This document shows positions 18,910 through 27,491 of a stretch of DNA of 64,000 nucleotides, in pieces (position 1 is the stretch's first letter; every line of letters begins with the position of its first letter). Under the pieces are notes generated by a model, which was not told where the DNA came from, ran no database searches, and saw nothing but the letters and a program-made list of their open reading frames with translations. This stretch comes from Streptomyces asoensis (lineage in GTDB: Bacteria > Actinomycetota > Actinomycetes > Streptomycetales > Streptomycetaceae): NCBI RefSeq assembly GCF_013085465.1, contig NZ_CP049838.1:8432001-8496000 (forward strand), written 5' to 3'. The position numbers and the translations under genes were made by a program.

Positions 18910-19237
18910 GCTCCGGATGCTAACCACCAGCTCGTCCGCATGATCGAAGAGGTCGATGTGACAGGTACGACACCGGCGGCAAAGGGAGTCGGAGACAACG
19001 AAAGACGATCAAAGGCGGCCAAAGGGGAGGAGCGGCGCCGTCGAACCCGTACAACCCGAAGAGTGCGCGAAGGCGGCGCGGATACGACAGGAACGGTCCT
19101 GCGGTCGACTTCGGCATCCGCGGCCGGTCGGAAACGTTCGATAACTGCTGACTTCTGTTCAGTCATCTGGAGGAGAGTGCCTCGGTACCAACACTTCACG
19201 TGTGGTGACAATCGAGCGCGAGGGTGGCGACCGGACG
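18910..19237. other. Intergenic region upstream of the HATPase gene
   Basis: About 330 nt of visibly lower GC with many A-rich codons in every frame, so not coding by Streptomyces codon use although one long plus-strand frame crosses it. It holds a dyad TGACT-N7-AGTCA (19149-19165) and a strong Shine-Dalgarno-like TGGAGGAG (19167-19174) that is not at a usable distance from any start of the downstream gene. It probably contains the promoters of the two divergent flanking genes. Confidence 0.45.
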
Positions 19238-19765
19238 ATGGACGATCAAGGGCGCGGGCCCGACCCACGCCCAGAGGGCGCCCCGGGCGAACCCTCCGAG
19301 CCCTCTGCACCCTCTGTGGAAGCCGTGCCCCGGCCGCTGCCCTACGAAGGCGTCTGGCGATTCACCGCTCCCGCCGTGGACGCCTCGGTCCCGCAGGCGC
19401 GACACGCCGTGCGGGACCTGCTGTACCGCCAGGGGGTGCCGGTCTCCGACGACCTGGCGCAGGGACTCCTGCTGATCGTCTCCGAGCTGGTGACCAACGC
19501 CGTCCGGCACGCGGCGGTGCTGTCGCCGGTGCTCGCCGTGGAGGTGGCGGTCGGGGCCGAGTGGGTGCGGGTGTCGGTGGAGGACAACCACCCCTACCGC
19601 CCGACCGCCCTGGAGGCCGACCACGGCCGCACGGGCGGCCGGGGGCTGCTGCTGGTGCGGGAGATCACCCGGGAGGCGGGCGGGGTCTGCGACGTCGAGC
19701 ACACAGCGGGCGGCGGCAAGGTGATCTGGGCGGCCCTGCCGCTCAAGCCCGTGCGGGTGCCCTGA
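19238..19765 (+). CDS. ATP-binding protein, anti-sigma-factor kinase-like (HATPase_c)
   Basis: 175 residues from this ATG. An acidic/Pro-rich N-terminal tail of about 35 residues precedes a GHKL ATPase domain: N-box LIVSELVTNAVRHA, G1-type box VSVEDNHPYRP and G2-type TGGRGLLLVREITRE. These small RsbW/SpoIIAB-like ATPases are abundant in Streptomyces and usually bind a sigma factor or an anti-anti-sigma partner; no such partner is encoded next door. The true start is uncertain: GTGs at 19202 and 19205 are in frame and would add up to 12 residues, and neither they nor the ATG has a well-placed ribosome-binding site. Converges with idi with a 3-nt gap. Confidence 0.85.
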   Translation: MDDQGRGPDPRPEGAPGEPSEPSAPSVEAVPRPLPYEGVWRFTAPAVDASVPQARHAVRDLLYRQGVPVSDDLAQGLLLIVSELVTNAVRHAAVLSPVLAVEVAVGAEWVRVSVEDNHPYRPTALEADHGRTGGRGLLLVREITREAGGVCDVEHTAGGGKVIWAALPLKPVRVP

Positions 19766-19768
19766 GGG

Positions 19769-20362
19769 TCACCAGCCGGCCGACGGCCCCGTCAGCTCTC
19801 TGACCGCCGGGCGCGCCGCGTCCAGCACGGTCATGAACCACGCGGAGAACGTGTCCCTGGCGTGCCGCTCCGCCAGCTCGGCGGGCGTCACGAAGGCCGT
19901 GTTCCCGACCTCCTCCGCGTCCGGCCGCAGCGGGGACTGCACCAGCCCGACGAACAGGTGGTTGTACTCCTGCTCCACCAGGCCCGACTCCGGATCCGGG
20001 TGGTTGTAGCGGACCGTGCCCGCCTCGGCGAGCAGCGACGGGGAGACGCCGAGCTCCTCGAAGGTACGCCGCGCGGCCGCCGCGAACGGCGCCTCACCGG
20101 GGTAGGGGTGACCGCAGCAGGTGTTGGACCACACACCGGGGGAGTGGTACTTGCCGAGCGCCCGCTGCTGGAGCAGCAGCCGGCCCCGCTCGTCGAAGAG
20201 GAACACGGAGAAGGCGCGGTGCAGCTGCCCCGGCGGCTGATGGGCGGCCAGCTTCTCCGCGGTGCCGATCGTGACGCCGTTCTCGTCGACCAGCTCCAGC
20301 AAGATCGCGTCCGCGGTGCCGTTCGACGACGTGTGTGTCGCGGTGGCAGGTGTGATCGGCAT
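19769..20362 (-). CDS. idi: Isopentenyl-diphosphate delta-isomerase, type I
   Basis: 197-residue type I IPP isomerase that interconverts IPP and DMAPP. It has the Nudix-related fold with the catalytic Cys in VWSNTCCGHPYPGE, the metal-binding/catalytic Glu in VEQEYNHLFVG and the Nudix-like FAAAARRTFEELGV helix. The start is the ATG at 20362, preceded by AAGGA at 6 nt; two further ATGs lie 6 and 15 nt upstream. The reading frame continues much further but is not coding. The gene supplies the isoprenoid starter needed by the hopanoid operon 9 kb downstream, where ispG and dxs also sit; being on the opposite strand it must be expressed separately. Confidence 0.94.
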   Translation of the reverse strand: MPITPATATHTSSNGTADAILLELVDENGVTIGTAEKLAAHQPPGQLHRAFSVFLFDERGRLLLQQRALGKYHSPGVWSNTCCGHPYPGEAPFAAAARRTFEELGVSPSLLAEAGTVRYNHPDPESGLVEQEYNHLFVGLVQSPLRPDAEEVGNTAFVTPAELAERHARDTFSAWFMTVLDAARPAVRELTGPSAGW

Positions 20363-20550
20363 ACCCATCCTTAGCATCGGTCCTCGCGTCCCCAGTCTGC
20401 CGTACGCGTCCGGCGCTCCCGGCACTTCACGCGAAAGCGCGCATGTCCCGCGCGGCAAGGGGCCCGGTAGGTGATCTTGCCCGGCGGCGGGAACGGGGAA
20501 CCTTCCTGAACGTCTGTGCGGATCACGCGGCGCGGAGGGCCGGTGCACGC

Positions 20551-21492
20551 TCAGTGACAGAGCCGCGCCTCGTGCTCGGCGTGCCCGCTCGGCTCCAGCT
20601 GGAAGGTGCAGTGCTCCACGTCGAAGTGGTGGCCCAGGCAGCCCTGGAGCTCGTGCAGCATCTTCTCGTGGCCGATCGCGTTCAGTACGTCCGAGCGCAC
20701 CACCACGTGCGCCGACAGCACCGGCATCCCGGAGGTGATGGTCCACGCGTGCAGATCGTGGACGTCCTCCACCCCGTCCAGGGCGAGTATGTGGGACCGC
20801 ACCTCCGCCATGTCGACGTCCTTGGGGGCCGACTCCAGCAGCACGTCGAGCGTCTCGCGCAGCAGCTTCACGGTGCGCGGCACGATCATCAGGCCGATGA
20901 CGAGCGAGGCGACCGGGTCGGCGGCCTGCCAGCCGGTGGTCAGGATCACCACCGCCGAGATCAGCACCGCCACCGATCCCAGCGCGTCCGCCGCCACCTC
21001 CAGGAACGCCCCGCGCACGTTCAGGCTCTCCGACTGGCCGCGCATCAGCAGCGACATCGAGATCATGTTCGCGACCAGACCGAACGCGCCGAACCAGATC
21101 ATCAGCCCGCCCTCGGTGGCGGCGGGAGTGAAGAACCGCTGGACCGCCTCGTACAGGACGTAGCCGCCCACCCCGAGCAGCAGCAGACAGTTGGCGAGGG
21201 CGGCCAGGATCTCGGCGCGGGCCAGCCCGAAGGTGCGGGTCTCGCTGGGCGGCCGGTTGGCGAAGTGGATGGCGAGCAGCGCCATACCCAGGCCCAGCGC
21301 GTCCGTCGCCATGTGTGCGGCGTCCGCGATCAGCGCGAGGGAGTCGGCGAGCATCCCGCCGACGATCTCGACGACCATGACGGCGAGCGTGATCGACAGC
21401 GCGACGCGCAGTCTGCCCCGGTAGGCCGCCGCGGCCGTACCGGTGGTCGGCACGTGCGTGTGCGTATGGCCGTGGTCGTGCCCAGCCCCCAT
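20551..21492 (-). CDS. Cation diffusion facilitator (Zn/Co/Ni-type efflux)
   Basis: 313-residue CDF transporter with a His-rich N-terminus (HDHGHTHTHV), six membrane helices and a C-terminal cytoplasmic ferredoxin-like domain (VEDVHDLHAWTITSG). It should export a divalent metal in exchange for protons. The membrane metal site reads HMATD in helix 2, but the helix-5 position that is HxxxD in ZitB/YiiP-like zinc exporters reads EVAAD here, so one His ligand is replaced by Glu; this may shift metal preference. The C-terminus ends with additional Cys/His (HCTF... GHAEHEARLCH). It lies 188 nt upstream of idi on the same strand, with no functional link seen. Confidence 0.92.
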   Translation of the reverse strand: MGAGHDHGHTHTHVPTTGTAAAAYRGRLRVALSITLAVMVVEIVGGMLADSLALIADAAHMATDALGLGMALLAIHFANRPPSETRTFGLARAEILAALANCLLLLGVGGYVLYEAVQRFFTPAATEGGLMIWFGAFGLVANMISMSLLMRGQSESLNVRGAFLEVAADALGSVAVLISAVVILTTGWQAADPVASLVIGLMIVPRTVKLLRETLDVLLESAPKDVDMAEVRSHILALDGVEDVHDLHAWTITSGMPVLSAHVVVRSDVLNAIGHEKMLHELQGCLGHHFDVEHCTFQLEPSGHAEHEARLCH

Positions 21493-22117
21493 GGAAGCAG
21501 CCCTTCTGTGGTCCGTCGTGGGCCGTCGCGTTCTGCCCCGCGATCACAGTGAACTACGGGTGGGGGGTATCCGGCAACGCGGCACTGAACACCGTTGTCA
21601 TGTGCCCTGACCTGCGGAAACGAATCGCAGGTCAGGGCACCCCCACCTGCTGATCGGGAGTGGTGCCGCGTCGGCCCGACGCGCTCCCCGGCCCCGGTCA
21701 TGGCCCGTGTCGCATGTGTCCTGTGCGCCTGTGTATCCGGTGTATCCGCTCTGTCCCGCTCCGCCGGTGATGGGCCACGTCATGCCGGAAGGACCCCTGC
21801 CGACCGGTACGGACACCCCGGCGCGGTGGACAATGTCCTGGATGTCGGCTCTGGGGGGCGCGGTTTGTCGCCCGGGCCGCCGATCACCGATGATGATCTC
21901 GGCAAAGGCCGGTTCAAGCCGCGCTCAAGCCGTGCTGCCGGACCGCGTCGATCGTGCCTGAACGGGCGGTGAACACGGCGTTCCCGGCATCCGATAGCCT
22001 CTGCCGACATGCCGCCCGCCTGGTGCAGCCACTGGTGAAGTCGCCGGTGCAGCCAAGGGGCGCCTCCATCGTGTACATGACCGGCGTCAACGCGCCGGAC
22101 CCAGGGAGTGAGTTCGG
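21493..22117. other. 625-nt intergenic region between divergent genes
   Basis: No convincing gene. Short open frames exist on both strands but lack ribosome-binding sites and Streptomyces codon bias. Contents I can see: a G-rich TACGGGTGGGGGGTAT at 21555-21570, about 60 nt upstream of the cation exporter start (possible metal-regulator site, weak); the perfect 15-bp inverted repeat at 21602-21640; and a tandem 9-bp repeat GTGTATCCG x2 at 21731-21748. The promoter of the downstream CDP-alcohol gene cluster should lie in its right half. Confidence 0.5.
21602..21640. repeat. Perfect 15-bp inverted repeat with 9-nt loop
   Basis: Arms GTGCCCTGACCTGCG and CGCAGGTCAGGGCAC flank the 9-nt loop GAAACGAAT. 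It lies 110 nt upstream of the cation exporter and about 480 nt upstream of the CDP-alcohol cluster. As RNA it would form a very stable hairpin; as DNA it is a possible operator. There is no T tract and no gene ending nearby, so a simple terminator role is not obvious. Confidence 0.6.
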
Positions 22118-23956
22118 TTGTCGACCGCCATCCTCACCGGCTCGCCGGTCCCCGGATCGTCGATCGAGGGCGATCTGCGGTCCCTCGGCTTCGACGTCCG
22201 GACCGCCTCCGACGCCGGTGACGCCGAGGCCCTCCTCGCCGCCGTCCCCGGTGACCAGCGCGTCGCCGTCGTGGACGCCCGCTTCGTGGGTCACGAGCAC
22301 GCGCTGCGCCTCGGCCTCACCGACCCCCGCTTCCCGCTCGGCGCGATCCCGGGCGCGGTGACAGCGCAGCCGGCCGGCCGCCAGGCCCTGACCCGCGCGA
22401 TGGCCCGGGAGAACTCGGCGAGCGGCGGCGCCGCTCACGGGGGCGCGCCCGCGCGAGCGAAGTCGAGCGTGGGGGACGTCGACAGCGTCGCCGACCGGGT
22501 CGCCGCCGCCCTCGACGCCGACGGCGTCGACGTGCACCGCCCCGAACTGGGCAGCCTGGTCGCGGAGGTCCCCGCCGACCCGCAGGCCCGCAACGAGGCA
22601 CGGCAGGCCGTCGCCGCCGTCGACGACGAGGCCGTCCGCCTGAAGTCGGCCGTGAAGGCCCGCGACGGCTTCTTCACCACGTACTGCATCAGCCCGTACT
22701 CGCGCTACGTCGCCCGCTGGTGCGCCCGCCGCGGCCTCTCCCCCAACCAGGTCACCACCGCCTCGCTGATCACCGCACTGATCGCGGCGGCCTGCGCGGC
22801 CACCGGCACCCGGGGCGGGTTCGTCGCGGCCGGCGTCCTGCTGATCGCGTCCTTCGTCCTGGACTGCACCGACGGCCAGCTCGCCCGCTACTCCTTGCAG
22901 TACTCCACGCTCGGCGCCTGGCTCGACGCCACCTTCGACCGAGCCAAGGAGTACGCCTACTACGCGGGCCTCGCGCTCGGCGCGGCCCGGGGCGGCGACG
23001 ACGTGTGGGCCCTCGCGCTGGGCGCGATGGTCCTCCAGACCTGTCGGCACGTCGTGGACTTCTCCTTCAACGAGGCCAACCACGACGCCACCGCCAACAC
23101 CAGCCCCACCGCCGCCCTCTCCGACAAGCTCGACAGCGTCGGCTGGACGGTCTGGGTGCGGCGGATGATAGTCCTGCCCATCGGCGAACGATGGGCCATG
23201 ATCGCCGTTCTCACCGCTGCCACCACCCCGCGCATCACCTTCTACGCGCTGCTCGTCGGCTGCGCGTTCGCGGCGACCTACACCACGGCGGGCCGGGTCC
23301 TGCGCTCGCTGACCCGCAGGGCCAGGCGGACGGACCGGGCGGCGCAGGCACTGGCGGACCTCGCGGACAGCGGCCCGCTCACCGAACTGCTGGCCCGCAC
23401 GCTCCCCGCCGGCATCCGCATTCCGGCGCCGCTCAGTGCGGTCGTCGGCGTCCTCCTGCTGGTCCTCGCGGCCGCGCTCGACGGGCCGGGCTTCGCGCTC
23501 CTCGTGGCCGCGGTCCTGTACGTCCTGCTCTCCGCCGACGCCGTCGTCCGCCCCCTCAAGGGGGCCCTCGACTGGCTGGTCCCGCCGCTCTTCCGGGCCG
23601 GCGAGTACTGCACGGTCCTCGTCCTCGCGGCCCGGGCCGATGTGAACGGGGCGCTTCCCGCGGCTTTCGGGCTCGTCGCCGCCGTCGCCTACCATCACTA
23701 CGACACGGTGTACCGCATCCGCGGCAACGCCGGAGCGCCGCCGGCCTGGCTGGTGCGCGCCATCGGGGGGCAGGACGGGCGCACGCTGCTCGTCGCCGTG
23801 CTGGCCGTACTGCTCACCACCTCGCAGTTCACGGTCGCGCTCACGGTCCTCGCCGTGGTCGTCGCCGTCGTGGTGCTCTTCGAGAGCATCCGCTTCTGGG
23901 TCGCCGCCCACCGGGCAGGCGCCCCGTCCGTACACGATGAAGGAGAACCCGCATGA
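22118..23956 (+). CDS. Multi-domain membrane CDP-alcohol phosphotransferase (DUF5941-type)
   Basis: 612-residue protein starting at a TTG (GGGAG 9 nt upstream). Residues 1 to about 165 form a soluble domain that looks like a remnant or variant of a nucleotidyltransferase/regulatory domain. Residues about 190-400 are a CDP-alcohol phosphotransferase with the full catalytic motif DxxDGxxARx8Gx3Dx3D (LDCTDGQLARYSLQY... LGAWLDATFD). The C-terminal 200 residues form a further hydrophobic multi-helix domain corresponding to what I recall as DUF5941. It should transfer a phosphoalcohol from a CDP-alcohol to an acceptor in the membrane. First gene of a seven-gene cluster; the stop overlaps the next ATG by 4 nt. 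Confidence 0.85.
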   Translation: MSTAILTGSPVPGSSIEGDLRSLGFDVRTASDAGDAEALLAAVPGDQRVAVVDARFVGHEHALRLGLTDPRFPLGAIPGAVTAQPAGRQALTRAMARENSASGGAAHGGAPARAKSSVGDVDSVADRVAAALDADGVDVHRPELGSLVAEVPADPQARNEARQAVAAVDDEAVRLKSAVKARDGFFTTYCISPYSRYVARWCARRGLSPNQVTTASLITALIAAACAATGTRGGFVAAGVLLIASFVLDCTDGQLARYSLQYSTLGAWLDATFDRAKEYAYYAGLALGAARGGDDVWALALGAMVLQTCRHVVDFSFNEANHDATANTSPTAALSDKLDSVGWTVWVRRMIVLPIGERWAMIAVLTAATTPRITFYALLVGCAFAATYTTAGRVLRSLTRRARRTDRAAQALADLADSGPLTELLARTLPAGIRIPAPLSAVVGVLLLVLAAALDGPGFALLVAAVLYVLLSADAVVRPLKGALDWLVPPLFRAGEYCTVLVLAARADVNGALPAAFGLVAAVAYHHYDTVYRIRGNAGAPPAWLVRAIGGQDGRTLLVAVLAVLLTTSQFTVALTVLAVVVAVVVLFESIRFWVAAHRAGAPSVHDEGEPA

Positions 23957-24705
23957 TCGGCCTCGTGCTGGCGGCCGGCGCCGGACGGCGTCTGCGCCCC
24001 TACACCGACAGCCTGCCCAAGGCGCTGGTGCCGGTGGGGCCCGCGGGCATAGAGGGCGAGCCCACGGTGCTGGACCTGACGCTCGGCAACTTCGCCGAGA
24101 TCGGTCTGACCGAGGTCGCGGTCATCGTCGGCTACCGCAAGGAGGCCGTGTACGAGCGCAGGGCGGCGCTGGAGGCGAAGTACGGCCTCAAGCTCACCCT
24201 CATCGACAACGACAAGGCCGAGGAGTGGAACAACGCCTACTCCCTGTGGTGCGGTCGTGACGCCCTCAAGGACGGGGTGATCCTCGCCAACGGCGACACC
24301 GTCCACCCCGTCTCCGTCGAGAAGACGCTGCTCGCGGCCCGTGGCGAGGGCAAGAAGATCATCCTCGCCCTCGACACCGTGAAGTCCCTCGCGGACGAGG
24401 AGATGAAGGTCGTCGTCGACCCCGAGAAGGGCATGACGAAGATCACCAAGCTGATGGATCCGGCCGAGGCCACCGGCGAGTACATCGGCGTCACCCTCAT
24501 CGAGGGCGACGCGGCCCCCGAGCTGGCCGACGCGCTCAAGACCGTGTGGGAGACCGACCCGCAGCAGTTCTACGAGCACGGGTACCAGGAACTGGTGAAC
24601 CGGGGCTTCCGTATCGACGTGGCGCCGATCGGCGACGTCAAGTGGGTCGAGATCGACAACCATGACGATCTCGCCCGTGGACGGGAGATCGCGTGCCAGT
24701 ACTGA
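23953..24705 (+). CDS. LicC-like nucleotidyltransferase (probable CDP-alcohol synthase)
   Basis: 250-residue nucleotidyltransferase. The N-terminal signature LVLAAGAGRRLRPYTDSLPKAL binds the nucleotide phosphates, and EEWNNAYSLWCGRDAL and ILANGDTV resemble the LicC phosphocholine / inositol-1-phosphate cytidylyltransferase group rather than glucose-1-phosphate enzymes. The likely reaction is CTP plus an alcohol phosphate giving a CDP-alcohol and pyrophosphate. Because the flanking genes encode CDP-alcohol phosphotransferases and a glycerol-1-phosphate-dehydrogenase-like enzyme, it probably activates the polyol phosphate that those enzymes make and use. It overlaps both neighbours (4 nt upstream, 13 nt downstream), implying translational coupling. 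Confidence 0.85.
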   Translation: MIGLVLAAGAGRRLRPYTDSLPKALVPVGPAGIEGEPTVLDLTLGNFAEIGLTEVAVIVGYRKEAVYERRAALEAKYGLKLTLIDNDKAEEWNNAYSLWCGRDALKDGVILANGDTVHPVSVEKTLLAARGEGKKIILALDTVKSLADEEMKVVVDPEKGMTKITKLMDPAEATGEYIGVTLIEGDAAPELADALKTVWETDPQQFYEHGYQELVNRGFRIDVAPIGDVKWVEIDNHDDLARGREIACQY

Positions 24706-25754
24706 CCCGGCTGATCCCCTCACCGGTCGTCGTGGACATCCGCCCGGGTGCCCTCGACGACCTGGTCGGGGTCCTCGCCGACGAGCGCATCTCGCACTCG
24801 GGCAAGCTCGCGATCGCCGTCAGCGGCGGCTCGGGCGCCCGGCTGCGCGAGCGCCTCACCCCGGCCCTGCCCGGCGCCACCTGGTACGAGGTCGGCGGCG
24901 GCACCCTCGACGACGCCGTGCGGCTGGCGAGCGACATAAGAGCCGGCCACTACGACGCGGTCGTGGGCCTCGGCGGCGGCAAGATCATCGACTGTGCCAA
25001 GTTCGCCGCGGCACGCGTCGGACTGTCCCTGGTCGCCGTCCCGACGAACCTCGCCCACGACGGCCTGTGCTCCCCGGTCGCCACCCTCGACAACGACGCC
25101 GGTCGCGGTTCCTACGGGGTCCCGACCCCGATCGCCGTCGTGATCGACCTGGACGTCATCCGCGAGGCCCCGGTCCGCTATGTACGGGCCGGAATCGGTG
25201 ACGCCGTCTCCAACATCTCCGCCATCGCGGACTGGGAGCTCGCCAACCGGATCAAGGGCGAGAAGATCGACGGCCTCGCCGCCGCGATCGCCCGGCAGGC
25301 CGGCGAGGCGGTGCTGCGCCACCCGGGCGGCATCGGGGACACCGACTTCCTCCAGGTGCTGGCCGAGGCGCTGGTGCTCAGCGGCATCGCGATGTCGGTG
25401 TCGGGCGACTCCCGCCCGTCCTCCGGCGCGTGCCACGAGATCAACCACGCCTTCGACCTGCTCTTCCCCAAGCGGGCGGCCGCCCACGGCGAGCAGTGCG
25501 GACTCGGCGCGACCTTCGCGATGTACCTGCGCGGAGCCCACGAGGAGTCGGCCTACATGGCCCAGGTGCTGCGTCGGCACGGACTGCCGGTCCTGCCGCA
25601 GGAGATCGGCTTCACGGTGGACGAGTTCGTCCGTGCCGTGGAGTTCGCTCCCGAGACCCGGCCGGGCCGCTACACGATCCTCGAACACCTCGACCTCAAG
25701 ACCGAACAGATCAAGGACATCTACGCCGACTATGTCAAGGCCATCGGTAGCTGA
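24693..25754 (+). CDS. Iron-containing alcohol dehydrogenase, glycerol-1-phosphate dehydrogenase-like
   Basis: 353-residue protein of the dehydroquinate-synthase/iron-ADH superfamily. GLGGGKIIDCAKFAA is the NAD(P)-binding GGG motif, and VPTNLAHDGLCSPVATL and the later SGACHEINHAFD and AAHGEQCG segments supply the metal ligands (Asp, two His). The pattern is closest to archaeal/AraM-type sn-glycerol-1-phosphate dehydrogenases, which reduce dihydroxyacetone phosphate to glycerol-1-phosphate. The GTG start at 24693 lies inside the preceding gene. In context it would make the phosphoalcohol that the cytidylyltransferase activates. Substrate assignment is inference from family and neighbours. Confidence 0.82.
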   Translation: MPVLTRLIPSPVVVDIRPGALDDLVGVLADERISHSGKLAIAVSGGSGARLRERLTPALPGATWYEVGGGTLDDAVRLASDIRAGHYDAVVGLGGGKIIDCAKFAAARVGLSLVAVPTNLAHDGLCSPVATLDNDAGRGSYGVPTPIAVVIDLDVIREAPVRYVRAGIGDAVSNISAIADWELANRIKGEKIDGLAAAIARQAGEAVLRHPGGIGDTDFLQVLAEALVLSGIAMSVSGDSRPSSGACHEINHAFDLLFPKRAAAHGEQCGLGATFAMYLRGAHEESAYMAQVLRRHGLPVLPQEIGFTVDEFVRAVEFAPETRPGRYTILEHLDLKTEQIKDIYADYVKAIGS

Positions 25755-26511
25755 ACTCAGACCGGTCGTCCACCCTCCGGGGGTGAAGGACCGGCGCAGC
25801 GGTGAGCACTGGATGGGGCGCCTCTACATGCGTGAGGTGTCCCTGCGGGTCGACCGCTACCTGGTCAACACCAGGGTCACGCCCAACCAGCTCACGTACC
25901 TGATGACCGTCTTCGGCGTGCTCGCGGCCCCGGCCCTGCTGGTGCCGGGGATCACGGGCGCCGTGCTCGGCGTGGTGTGCGTCCAGATGTATCTGCTGCT
26001 GGACTGCGTCGACGGCGAGATCGCCCGCTGGAAGAAGCAGTACTCGCTCGGCGGGGTCTATCTGGACCGGGTCGGGGCGTACCTCACCGACGCCGCCGTC
26101 CTGGTGGGCTTCGGCCTGCGCGCCGCCGACCCGTGGGGCACCGGACGCATCGACTGGCTCTGGGCCTTCCTGGGCACGCTGGCCGCACTCGGCGCGATCC
26201 TGATCAAGGCCGAGACCGACCTCGTCGGCGTCGCCCGGCACCAGGGCGGTCTGCCGCCGGTCAAGGAGTCGGCGTCCGAGCCGCGCTCCTCCGGGATGGC
26301 GCTGGCCCGCCGGGCCGCCTCGGCGCTCCAGTTCCACCGGCTGATCCTCGGCATCGAGGCGTCGCTGCTGATCCTGGTCCTGGCGGTCGTCGACCAGGTA
26401 CGCGACGACCTGTTCTTCACCCGGCTCGGCGTGGCCGTGCTGGCCGGCATCGCGCTGCTCCAGACCCTGCTGCACCTGGTGTCCATCCTCGCGTCGAGCA
26501 GGCTGAAGTGA
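25732..26511 (+). CDS. CDP-alcohol phosphatidyltransferase family protein with altered motif
   Basis: 259-residue membrane protein with about six hydrophobic helices. The CDP-alcohol phosphotransferase motif is present (LLDCVDGEIARWKKQYSLGG then VYLDRVGAYL), but the last Asp of DxxDGxxARx8Gx3Dx3D, generally regarded as the catalytic base, is Ala (codon GCG). This could be a subfamily feature with a different base, or a loss of activity. The ATG at 25732 lies 23 nt inside the dehydrogenase gene; the longer frame upstream is a shadow of that gene. It ends with a GTGA overlap into the glycosyltransferase. Confidence 0.85.
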   Translation: MSRPSVAELRPVVHPPGVKDRRSGEHWMGRLYMREVSLRVDRYLVNTRVTPNQLTYLMTVFGVLAAPALLVPGITGAVLGVVCVQMYLLLDCVDGEIARWKKQYSLGGVYLDRVGAYLTDAAVLVGFGLRAADPWGTGRIDWLWAFLGTLAALGAILIKAETDLVGVARHQGGLPPVKESASEPRSSGMALARRAASALQFHRLILGIEASLLILVLAVVDQVRDDLFFTRLGVAVLAGIALLQTLLHLVSILASSRLK

Positions 26512-27392
26512 GCGCGCCCGGGAAGGTCGGCGCGGTCGTCATCACCATGGGCAACCGCCCCGACGAGCTGAGAGCACTGCTGGACTCGATCGCCAAGCAG
26601 GACGGCGACCGGGTCGAGGTGGTCGTGGTCGGCAACGGCTCGCCCGTCCCGGACGTCCCCGAGGGCGTCAGGACGATCGAGCTGCCCGAGAACCTCGGTA
26701 TCCCCGGCGGCCGCAACGTCGGCATCGAGGCCTTCGGCCCCAGCGGCCGGGACGTCGACGTCCTGCTGTTCCTGGACGACGACGGCCTCCTGGCCCACCA
26801 CGACACGGCCGAGCTGTGCCGCCGGGCCTTCGACGCCGATCCGAAGCTGGGCATCGTCAGCTTCCGGATCGCCGACCCGGAGACCGGTGTCACCCAGCGC
26901 CGCCACGTACCCCGGCTGCGGGCCTCCGACCCGATGCGCTCCTCCCGGGTCACCACGTTCCTCGGGGGCGCCAACGCCGTGCGCACGAAGGTCTTCGCGG
27001 AGGTGGGCGGACTCCCGGACGAGTTCTTCTACGCCCACGAGGAGACCGACCTGGCATGGCGGGCCCTCGACGCGGGCTGGATGATCGACTACCGGTCCGA
27101 CATGGTGCTGTACCACCCGACGACCGCGCCCTCGCGGCACGCGGTGTACCACCGCATGGTCGCCCGCAACCGTGTCTGGCTGGCCCGTCGCAACCTTCCC
27201 GCCCCGCTGGTCCCGGTCTACCTCGGGGTCTGGCTGCTGCTCACACTGGCGCGGCGCCCCTCGGGGTCCGCGCTGAAGGCGTGGTTCGGCGGTTTCCGGG
27301 AAGGCTGGAGCACTCCGTGCGGACCTCGTAAACCCATGAAGTGGCGTACGGTGTGGCGGCTGACCCGACTGGGCCGGCCCCCGGTGATCTGA
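26508..27392 (+). CDS. GT2 family glycosyltransferase
   Basis: 294-residue GT-A glycosyltransferase. N-terminal VGAVVITMGNRPDELRALLDS, the nucleotide/metal-binding DxD in LLFLDDDGLL, the acceptor-loop FLGGANAVRTKVF, and the catalytic-base motif YAHEETDLAWRALDAGW are all present. A C-terminal hydrophobic stretch (LVPVYLGVWLLLTLA) suggests membrane association. Size and its position directly before a Wzm/Wzt-type exporter recall the mycobacterial galactan priming enzyme and exporter genes, which supports assembly of a lipid-linked or exported glycan. GTG start with a GTGA overlap to the previous gene. Confidence 0.9.
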   Translation: MSAPGKVGAVVITMGNRPDELRALLDSIAKQDGDRVEVVVVGNGSPVPDVPEGVRTIELPENLGIPGGRNVGIEAFGPSGRDVDVLLFLDDDGLLAHHDTAELCRRAFDADPKLGIVSFRIADPETGVTQRRHVPRLRASDPMRSSRVTTFLGGANAVRTKVFAEVGGLPDEFFYAHEETDLAWRALDAGWMIDYRSDMVLYHPTTAPSRHAVYHRMVARNRVWLARRNLPAPLVPVYLGVWLLLTLARRPSGSALKAWFGGFREGWSTPCGPRKPMKWRTVWRLTRLGRPPVI

Positions 27393-27491
27393 CAAGCTCG
27401 TTTCTGAGGGCACCCCGGGCCGTACCGCGGGCCCCCCGGCTCATGCCGGCCTCGTCAAGGCTGCGCATCCCGAAGACGAAAGTTCCTACTT

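Noticed and set aside
18607..19803. A plus-strand frame crossing the hydratase gene, the intergenic region and the ATPase gene
   Set aside because: It is antisense or out of frame to two recognisable genes, and in the intergenic part uses many AGA, AAA and other codons rare in Streptomyces.
21555..21570. G-rich TACGGGTGGGGGGTAT as a CsoR-type copper operator
   Set aside because: It is only roughly symmetric and the downstream gene is a CDF exporter rather than a copper system; kept only as a remark in the intergenic entry.
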